Source: Flavobacteriales bacterium (GTDB lineage: Bacteria; Bacteroidota; Bacteroidia; Flavobacteriales_E; Vicingaceae). From it: DNA of 5,094 nt. Positions 1-5,094 of the stretch are shown one piece after another. Below the pieces are notes generated by a model. The model made no database searches. It was not told where the DNA came from and saw nothing but the letters and a program-made list of their open reading frames with translations. The stretch is from assembly GCA_029262915.1 (NCBI GenBank), contig JAJCYN010000443.1, positions 1-5,094 on the forward strand, read 5' to 3'. Position 1 is the first letter of the stretch. Every line of letters begins with the position of its first letter. The translations under genes and the position numbers were made by a program.

Positions 1-2099
1 TATTTTAAAACGATCTCATCTAATTCTGAAATATGTTTTTTAAGAATTTCGTTCTTGCCTATTTTAACAGGTTTATTAAACAGATAAAACTTAGTAATAA
101 GAGGTTTTGCTTTTGTAGTATTAATATTTATATCTTCTGGATAAAAGGAGTTAAAGCCATTTATTCCACCAAAGAACATTTGACCTAATTTATTTTTAAA
201 ATAGGCTCCATTATTAAACTCGTTGCTCTGTAAACCATCTGTTTCATCAAAATTTTTGAATTGATTCGTTTTTGTATTAAAAAAAGATATCCCTTTATTA
301 GTACTCAGCCATAAGTTTTGTTTTGTATCCTCAAGAATGCCATATATTACATTATTAGATAATCCATCTTTATGTGAAAATAGAGTAAATTCTTCCGTTT
401 TGAGATTGAATTTATTTAACCCTCCTCCAAAAGTTCCTATCCATAAAAACCCTTCATTATCTTGATAAATTGACAATACTGTATTATTGCTTATTGTATT
501 TATTTTTTCTTGATCATTTTGATAAATTTTAAACTCTGTTTTACTTTCTTTTTCAATCACTTTACATAACCCACCACCATCAGTTCCTACCCAGATATTA
601 CCTTGTTTATCATTATATAAAGACCTTACTATATCACTTGACAAACCATCTTCTGTAGTATAGGTATTAAATGTTTTTCTATCCTTTTTTAATACCACTA
701 AACCTTGTTTTGTTCCAAACCATAGCCTGTTTTTATTATCTTTTATTACAGCATAAGTCCTGTCTTCATTTTGATGTTTTTCGAAATCATTAATATGAAT
801 TATTTTACCATTTTTAACATAAAAAACGCCTCCATCAGTACCTAAATAAATAATTCCATTTTGATCTTTAAATATTGAATAAATTCCTTTATTTTTTTTC
901 TTATTGGTAAATGAAAAATTCGGTATTATAACATTTACATTCCCTGTTTCACTATCAAATACATTTACCCCTTTATCTGTTCCAACCCATACATCTCCAT
1001 CTTCCTCATCTTGAAAAATAGACCAAACCATATTACTATTAATAGTTTTAGCTTTATTAGGCCAATGTTGATGATGTTTGAAATATTGTTTTTGTTTATC
1101 AAATTTATTAATCCCCGATTGAGTACCTATCCATATAATTCCATAAGCATCTTCATAAATAATATTAATTTTATTACTGTTTAAACTGGTATTTCGATTA
1201 GCATCGTAAACATAATGATCGACATTTGAGAGAGAGTTTAACCTAAACAAACCATTGCTTTCTGTCCCTATCCATATAATTCCTGATTTATCTTCAAAAA
1301 TGGTTTTAATTACATTGTTACCAATTACATCATCTAATATTTTAATAGAAGTTATTTTCTTTTTGTTAACATCAAAAAAATTAACTCCTTTATTAGTCGC
1401 TAAAGCTATTTTTCCGCTAGAATCCTTATGGATATCCCAAATCACATCACTTTTAAGCATGCTATTGCCCATATAATATTGTCTTGTGTCTTGAGTGTTG
1501 GGATCATAATAAATTAACCCATTTCCTTCTGTTGCAATTAATAACTGATATTGTTTAGTAATTAGTATTTTTCTAATATTTACTCTATTATTTTGAGTAC
1601 TTAATTGAAGATTAACCTTCTCCAATTTACGCGTTTTTGTATTAATTTTAAAGAGCTCTTTATCTGTACCTATCCATATATTATTCGCTGAATCTTTCGT
1701 TAATGCCCACACATTTATTTTCCTTTTTTTAAACCCCTTTTTATGAAAAATATTGGTGAATTTTTGTGTAGCGGTATTAAATAAGTTTAGCCCATTCTCT
1801 GTGCCTAACCATAAAATGCTATCATTCTCTTCTAAAATAACGTGGATAAAACTGTTAGAAATAGAAAATGTATCTAATAAATCATGTGAATAGACAGTGA
1901 ATTCATATCCATTGTATGAATTTAATCCATCTTGAGTACCAAACCACAATAAACCGTTGTTAGTTTGTTTTATCGCTAAAACATCACTTTGAGACAGTCC
2001 TTCTTTAAGTCCTAAATGACCAAATTTTATACTGCTTTGCTGAGCAAAACTATTAAATGAAAATAGTAATGCTAATAAGAAAACTACTGTCTTTTTCAC
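1..2099 (-). CDS. Two-component regulator propeller (Reg_prop) sensor protein, 3' end cut by window edge
   Basis: Reading leftwards from a GTG at 2099-2097, the frame stays open for 699 codons to the window edge. The N-terminus is a signal peptide: KK, a hydrophobic stretch at residues 4-15, then SFAQ at about 17-20, so the sensor part is exported to the periplasm. Residues 21-655 form 14 propeller repeats with W-[IVLF]-G-T signatures at about residues 52, 97, 142, 187, 232, 276, 323, 371, 418, 460, 503, 553, 597 and 642. Fourteen repeats fit two seven-bladed propellers, as in the sensors of Bacteroidetes hybrid two-component systems. Residues 664-699 look like the linker into a Y_Y_Y domain. 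The membrane segment and output (histidine kinase, LytTR, LuxR, SpoIIE-like phosphatase or none) lie outside the window and cannot be named. GTG is chosen because an in-frame TAA sits four codons upstream and no later start keeps the signal peptide. It follows the OmpA-family gene by 4 bases, so it is probably co-transcribed and translationally coupled. The ligand is unknown. Confidence 0.88.
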   Translation of the reverse strand, partial: MKKTVVFLLALLFSFNSFAQQSSIKFGHLGLKEGLSQSDVLAIKQTNNGLLWFGTQDGLNSYNGYEFTVYSHDLLDTFSISNSFIHVILEENDSILWLGTENGLNLFNTATQKFTNIFHKKGFKKRKINVWALTKDSANNIWIGTDKELFKINTKTRKLEKVNLQLSTQNNRVNIRKILITKQYQLLIATEGNGLIYYDPNTQDTRQYYMGNSMLKSDVIWDIHKDSSGKIALATNKGVNFFDVNKKKITSIKILDDVIGNNVIKTIFEDKSGIIWIGTESNGLFRLNSLSNVDHYVYDANRNTSLNSNKINIIYEDAYGIIWIGTQSGINKFDKQKQYFKHHQHWPNKAKTINSNMVWSIFQDEEDGDVWVGTDKGVNVFDSETGNVNVIIPNFSFTNKKKNKGIYSIFKDQNGIIYLGTDGGVFYVKNGKIIHINDFEKHQNEDRTYAVIKDNKNRLWFGTKQGLVVLKKDRKTFNTYTTEDGLSSDIVRSLYNDKQGNIWVGTDGGGLCKVIEKESKTEFKIYQNDQEKINTISNNTVLSIYQDNEGFLWIGTFGGGLNKFNLKTEEFTLFSHKDGLSNNVIYGILEDTKQNLWLSTNKGISFFNTKTNQFKNFDETDGLQSNEFNNGAYFKNKLGQMFFGGINGFNSFYPEDININTTKAKPLITKFYLFNKPVKIGKNEILKKHISELDEIVLK
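135..1949 (-). repeat. Fourteen-repeat beta-propeller array (Reg_prop), probably 2 x 7 blades
   Basis: These are protein-level repeats within the sensor gene, with a period of 42-50 and mostly 44-45 residues. Each blade ends in a core like L-W-I-G-T-x-x-G-L-x-x-F-[ND]. Most repeats match strongly. Blades 4 (LLIAT, residue 186) and 5 (IALAT, residue 231) lack the tryptophan and the first glycine, blade 9 has tyrosine (IYLGT), blade 13 has WLST, and blade 14 ends MFFGG. Some blades remain similar in DNA: the 17-base string cctatccatataattcc occurs at 1126-1142 and 1267-1283 and encodes GIIWIG in both. A 13-base part of it recurs near 1669. Confidence 0.85.
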
Positions 2100-2106
2100 T
2101 CGACTA
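2097..2106 (-). promoter_or_regulatory. Stop/GTG start junction between OmpA-family gene and propeller gene
   Basis: The OmpA-family gene ends with TAG at 2106-2104, and the propeller gene starts with GTG at 2099-2097 after the four bases TCGA. No clear Shine-Dalgarno is seen; the bases before the start are A-rich coding sequence of the upstream gene. Re-initiation by ribosomes finishing the OmpA-family gene is the likely route of translation (inference). Confidence 0.6.
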
Positions 2107-4407
2107 CTTTAGCTTAATAACCTTAAATTCTGTTCTCCTGTTTTTAGCTCTTCCTTCTGGGTTGTCTTTTCCGTTAGGTAATTCGTTAGGTGCTACGGGT
2201 TGTGTCTCTCCAAAACCTTTAGCAACAATTTTAGCTGCATTTATTCCTTTAGACACTACATATTCTACAGCTTTATTAGCTCTTTTTTGAGACAACTCCA
2301 TATTGTACTTATCTCCGCCTTTTGAGTCTGTGTGAGAACTTAATTCAACTCCAATGTCTTTATTTTTTTTCAAAATTAATACCAGCTTATTCAATTCCTT
2401 AGCAGCAGTTTCATTAATTTCTGCAGAACGATACTCGTATAAAACCTTAGAAATAATGAAATTTTCATTTTCTGCAATTTTAATTACCTCGTCAATTTCA
2501 TTAATTAAGGTAATAACATTCTGTTCGGCATCTAATCTAACGTAGCGATATTTTCCATCAATCAATCTTTTAGCAGCTTCTAATACATTCCCATTTTCAT
2601 CAACTATAATCATATTTAATAATGCATCGTCTTCCGCTAACATAAATAAATATTGTTCATCTGGAGAAAGCTTATCAAATGAAAATTTACCATCTTTATC
2701 AGCTGTAGCCTTTCCAATAACATTTCCTTCATCATCCACCACCCAAACTTCCATTTCTCCAGAATAATCCCCCGGTAGTTTCTTGTAAATTTGACCAAAT
2801 ACACTTATCGTAAATAAACTTTCATCTTCTTCTTTTAATAGTTCTAGTCCATCATAATACTCATAAGGTAACGCCTGAAATGTAAATTTTCCTTTTCCTA
2901 ATTTATTAGCCAATAACACTTTTTCTCCTTTCGAATTGGTCATAAAAAGATTCGATCCTCCTAAAAAACTATCATCAGTAGCATCAATGCTTAACAAATA
3001 GTTTTTATCTAAATCTAGTTTATCAAATTTAAACTTACCATATTCATCAGTAACCGTAGTACGAACTATATTATCATTTTCATCTAGTAAATTTATAGTA
3101 GTTCCTGCAGAAGCTAATTTTTCATATTCCAAAAGTCCCGACATCTCTGTTTGTGGAGTTAAAGTATGCCAGGTAAAACTGTAGATATCATCACTTCCTA
3201 ATCCTCCTTCTCTATTTGATGAAAAATATCCACTTTCATCATCTTTATAAAAAATGCCAAAATCATCTTTTGAAGAATTTAATGGTGCTTTTAAGTTGAC
3301 TGGATTTTTCCATTTATCTAATTGGTTTACAGAATAGATATCTAGTCCTCCATAACCAGAATGTCCATCTGATGAAAAATATAATACCTTATTTTTATAA
3401 TATGGAAATACTTCATTTTCGGGAGTATTTACATCCTTCCCTAAACTAACCGGTTTACTCCATTCTTCTCCATTTTTAGTAGAAACATAGATATCCATTC
3501 CTCCTTGTCCTCCTTGCATATCAGAAGCAAAAAATAGTTGTTTACCATCTTCTGATATCCATGGATGAGCCACAGAATAACTCGAACTATTGTGAGTAAA
3601 TGGAGTTACATTTTTCCATTTTTTACCCTCTAAATTAGCAGAATAAATTTTTAATCTATTTGTGTATGCTTTACCTTGTTCTATCTTATCCACTCTAGTA
3701 AAGTAAATTGTCTTTCCATCTGACGATATTGATATTGGACCATCATGATAAAGAGAATTTAATTGGCTTGAAAAACGTTTTGCTTTCTTGTATTGTTTAT
3801 CTTGCTTAGCAAAAAAGATAGATAGATAAGGTTTATTAGACATTCCATAATGATTTTCATTTACTAAATCAACTCCTCTTTCAGAAACAAACACTATTCC
3901 ATCTTCATAAACTAGCGGACAAAAATCTGCATTTTTAGTGTTAATATTTTCTACATTAGAAATTTCATAAGCTTTGTCCTCAACTTCCCAATCTCTAATA
4001 TCTCCACAAGACTGAACCATTAATTTTCCCATAAAACTATTCGGATTCTTAGCTACAAATTTTTCAAATTGAGCTTTCGCTTCTCTTACTTTATTGTTAT
4101 TTTTTAGTGTTTGACCATAATATAAAAAGTTTGTACTCTCATCAGGATTTATTTCAGTTGCTTTTGCATAATAGACCTCAGCGTTTGAGTAATCTTTTAA
4201 TTTTCGATAAGCAAATGCTATGTTTTGGGTAGCCTCTGCATTAGAGACATCTTTCTTTAATACTTTACTGTAATATTTTATAGCATCATTAAATTGTTCT
4301 TGCTTAAAATAACTATTTGCTTTTTTTAATTGAGCAAATGAGTCACTATGTATACTAAATACTACAACTAGTATGATCCCTATTCTTCTAACTACTCTTT
4401 GTGTCAT
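2104..4407 (-). CDS. PorE-like OmpA-family protein: TPR, PD40 propeller, two CRD-like units, OmpA C-terminal domain
   Basis: This is a complete 767-residue protein. It has a signal peptide (RR at 7-8, hydrophobic core about 9-18, SFAQ at 23-26) with no lipobox cysteine, so it should be a soluble periplasmic protein. Residues 27-126 hold about three TPRs. Residues 159-411 hold WD40-like PD40 blades with SSDGKTIYFT, then GGMDIYVS, GGLDIYSV and SDDIYSF ends. Residues 422-530 and 536-644 are two carboxypeptidase-regulatory-like units. Residues 650-767 are an OmpA C-terminal domain with HTDSKGG (D694), QKRA (R709) and NRRTEF; the aspartate-arginine pair, 15 apart, matches the residues that bind diaminopimelate of peptidoglycan in OmpA. 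The domain order is that of PorE, the periplasmic T9SS component of Porphyromonas gingivalis. Orthology to PorE itself is uncertain because many Bacteroidetes OmpA-family paralogues beside PorP/SprF genes share it. The likely role is anchoring an outer-membrane PorP/SprF complex to the cell wall. It starts 7 bases after the upstream stop. Confidence 0.93.
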   Translation of the reverse strand: MTQRVVRRIGIILVVVFSIHSDSFAQLKKANSYFKQEQFNDAIKYYSKVLKKDVSNAEATQNIAFAYRKLKDYSNAEVYYAKATEINPDESTNFLYYGQTLKNNNKVREAKAQFEKFVAKNPNSFMGKLMVQSCGDIRDWEVEDKAYEISNVENINTKNADFCPLVYEDGIVFVSERGVDLVNENHYGMSNKPYLSIFFAKQDKQYKKAKRFSSQLNSLYHDGPISISSDGKTIYFTRVDKIEQGKAYTNRLKIYSANLEGKKWKNVTPFTHNSSSYSVAHPWISEDGKQLFFASDMQGGQGGMDIYVSTKNGEEWSKPVSLGKDVNTPENEVFPYYKNKVLYFSSDGHSGYGGLDIYSVNQLDKWKNPVNLKAPLNSSKDDFGIFYKDDESGYFSSNREGGLGSDDIYSFTWHTLTPQTEMSGLLEYEKLASAGTTINLLDENDNIVRTTVTDEYGKFKFDKLDLDKNYLLSIDATDDSFLGGSNLFMTNSKGEKVLLANKLGKGKFTFQALPYEYYDGLELLKEEDESLFTISVFGQIYKKLPGDYSGEMEVWVVDDEGNVIGKATADKDGKFSFDKLSPDEQYLFMLAEDDALLNMIIVDENGNVLEAAKRLIDGKYRYVRLDAEQNVITLINEIDEVIKIAENENFIISKVLYEYRSAEINETAAKELNKLVLILKKNKDIGVELSSHTDSKGGDKYNMELSQKRANKAVEYVVSKGINAAKIVAKGFGETQPVAPNELPNGKDNPEGRAKNRRTEFKVIKLK
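2476..3144 (-). repeat. Tandem duplication of a ~110-residue CRD-like unit in the OmpA-family protein
   Basis: Two consecutive units at protein residues about 422-530 and 536-644 align by eye. Each begins G-x-[LI] then Y[EK]KL, continues to LLDENDNIVRTTVTDEYGKF in unit 1 and VVDDEGNVIGKATADKDGKF in unit 2, then F-D-K-L, D-[KE]-x-Y-L-[LF], and an acidic DATDD or AEDDA. Each then has a second small module ([NS]xxGExVL or ENGNVLE followed by GKF or GKY). The units have diverged in DNA, so the duplication is old. They are beta-sandwich, transthyretin-like folds by family resemblance. Confidence 0.65.
3175..3933 (-). repeat. PD40 (WD40-like) propeller blades in the OmpA-family protein
   Basis: About five blades can be recognised between protein residues 159 and 411. 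Blade starts are NADFCPLVYEDG, HDGPISISSDG, AHPWISEDG, NEVFPYYKN and DDFGIFYKDD. The last three close with the FSSD/N-x-x-G-G-x-G-G-x-DIY pattern typical of Bacteroidetes PD40 proteins. A sixth strand set may be supplied by residues around 190-212. This should be the periplasmic interaction platform of the protein. Confidence 0.8.
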
Positions 4408-4417
4408 TCTTAAACTA
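4408..4417 (-). promoter_or_regulatory. Short intergenic junction, PorP/SprF stop to OmpA-family start
   Basis: The PorP/SprF-like gene stops at TAG (4417-4415). Seven bases (TTTAAGA on the coding strand) separate it from the ATG at 4407. There is no room for a promoter or terminator, and no GGAGG-type ribosome site; the leader is A/T-rich, as usual for Bacteroidetes genes. The two genes must share a transcript. Confidence 0.6.
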
Positions 4418-5094
4418 AAAATATCTTGGTGAAACTACTTTTGATTTAAACAGAGATACGTCATACCCTAGAAAAAATTCAAGTGACCCTGATGTAGAAG
4501 TGGCTAAATCAGTACCATCTATATCATATGCTATTCCCATTCTTAATTTTTTACTTACATTAATTTCAGTCATAACAACTAATGTTTCTGTAGATCTTAG
4601 TGTTATACCAAAAAATATTTTATTCTTCATTAACACTCCTACATTTATATCCAAATTTCCAACAATTTTAGAAGTACGCATCAATAAAGAAGTTTTTAAA
4701 ACTAAATTATCGTTTAATACAAAAGCTTTGCCTAAAGTAAAGGTTCCATGCGAATATACTTGAGAGGTAGATTCCGTTGAATCGATTCCTGATGTAGACA
4801 ATAAATTAAATTCAGCCTGATTTAGATGATCGACAGCAAGACCAAGATAAAACGTACGTGTATTATAATACATACCAAAATCGAAAGTAGGCAAAATAAA
4901 GGTTTCTTTTGCTGTTACTGGAATGGCATCATCACTCTGTTTATATTCAATTTTATTCCAGTCATAATTATAGTTTAAAATACCAGCACTTAAACCAAAT
5001 GCTAATTTACCTCTCCCCAATTTTAATCTATAAGTATAGGATCCTGCTAAAGTTTGGGTAGTTCTTGGTCCAATTTTATCATTTACAATTTCAA
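4415..5094 (-). CDS. PorP/SprF family type IX secretion-associated outer-membrane protein, 5' end cut by window edge
   Basis: The C-terminal 225 residues are visible, and the frame is still open at the right edge. A TTG at 5020 could be taken as a start, but the preceding 24 codons (ending TLAGSYTYRLK) continue the family pattern of alternating beta strands straight into LGRGKLAFGLSAG, so the real start is further right. PorP/SprF proteins are usually about 300-350 residues, so roughly 100 residues with the signal peptide are missing. Diagnostic stretches are GLSAGILNYNYDW, FDFGMYYNTRTFYLGLAVDH, a run of amphipathic strands (VGVLMKNKIFFGITLR, LRMGIAYDID), then SGSLEFFLGYDV and the C-terminal SPRYF. 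Family members are outer-membrane beta-barrels; SprF is needed for SprB surface localisation in Flavobacterium johnsoniae and PorP for secretion in Porphyromonas gingivalis. The missing 5' sequence and many paralogues prevent naming it porP or sprF. It leads the visible part of the operon. Confidence 0.92.
   Translation of the reverse strand, partial: EIVNDKIGPRTTQTLAGSYTYRLKLGRGKLAFGLSAGILNYNYDWNKIEYKQSDDAIPVTAKETFILPTFDFGMYYNTRTFYLGLAVDHLNQAEFNLLSTSGIDSTESTSQVYSHGTFTLGKAFVLNDNLVLKTSLLMRTSKIVGNLDINVGVLMKNKIFFGITLRSTETLVVMTEINVSKKLRMGIAYDIDGTDLATSTSGSLEFFLGYDVSLFKSKVVSPRYF

Noticed and set aside
1123..1283. Short near-identical DNA repeats (cctatccatataattcc) as possible regulatory direct repeats
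   Set aside because: They coincide in frame with the GIIWIG core of propeller blades 6 and 7, so protein repeat conservation explains them.
1255..1476. Plus-strand open frame of 73 codons
   Set aside because: It lies wholly antisense to the propeller gene, whose repeat motifs run through the region; low-complexity Ile/Leu-rich product typical of reading AT-rich coding DNA backwards.
1..2099. Carbohydrate-sensing hybrid two-component system of a polysaccharide-utilisation locus
   Set aside because: The propeller architecture fits, but no susC/susD, glycoside hydrolase or transporter gene is present and the output domain is not visible, so this specific assignment is unsupported.
2057..2290. 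Plus-strand open frame of 77 codons spanning the OmpA/propeller junction
   Set aside because: Antisense to the conserved OmpA C-terminal motifs and the propeller signal peptide; no recognisable domain and no ribosome site.
2354..2545. Plus-strand open frame of 63 codons
   Set aside because: Antisense shadow of the OmpA C-terminal domain; no family resemblance.
4500..4763. Plus-strand open frame of 87 codons
   Set aside because: Antisense shadow of the beta strands of the PorP/SprF-like gene, whose alternating hydrophobic pattern yields a hydrophobic reverse product.
4415..5020. A complete 201-residue gene starting at TTG 5020
   Set aside because: The frame continues open upstream to the edge with family-like strand sequence (GPRTTQTLAGSYTYRLK), so the TTG is an internal leucine codon and the gene is 5'-truncated by the window.

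Overview
The window is AT-rich (roughly 30% G+C by eye) and entirely coding on the minus strand. Three genes run right to left with almost no space between them. Protein families and domain order point to a member of the Bacteroidota, probably a Flavobacteriales-type organism. The evidence is a PorP/SprF-family outer-membrane protein of the type IX secretion/gliding group, a TPR–PD40 propeller–carboxypeptidase-regulatory–OmpA protein resembling PorE, and a large 'two-component regulator propeller' (Reg_prop) protein. Starts without an obvious Shine-Dalgarno and secretion signals ending in FAQ also fit that phylum. The genus cannot be determined from this sequence.

Layout, in order of transcription: (1) 5094-4415, the C-terminal 225 residues of a PorP/SprF-like membrane protein whose 5' part lies beyond the right edge. 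(2) 4407-2104, a complete 767-residue periplasmic, peptidoglycan-anchoring OmpA-family protein, separated by 7 bases. (3) 2099-1, the first 699 codons of a secreted or membrane-anchored Reg_prop sensor beginning at a GTG codon 4 bases after the preceding stop. It runs off the left edge just as a Y_Y_Y-type domain should begin. No promoter, terminator, RNA gene, insertion sequence or CRISPR is visible; the promoter should lie to the right of the window and any terminator to the left.

Working model (inference): PorP/SprF and the PorE-like protein form an outer-membrane/periplasm unit that retains or assembles a T9SS-exported surface protein and ties it to the cell wall. Such partners are often large adhesins encoded just upstream. 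The propeller protein, made from the same transcript, would report on the envelope or the surface ligand to a signalling output that is not visible here. The most notable points are this sensor being tightly coupled to a PorP–OmpA pair rather than to a polysaccharide-utilisation locus, and the tandem duplication of the carboxypeptidase-regulatory-like unit in the OmpA protein.
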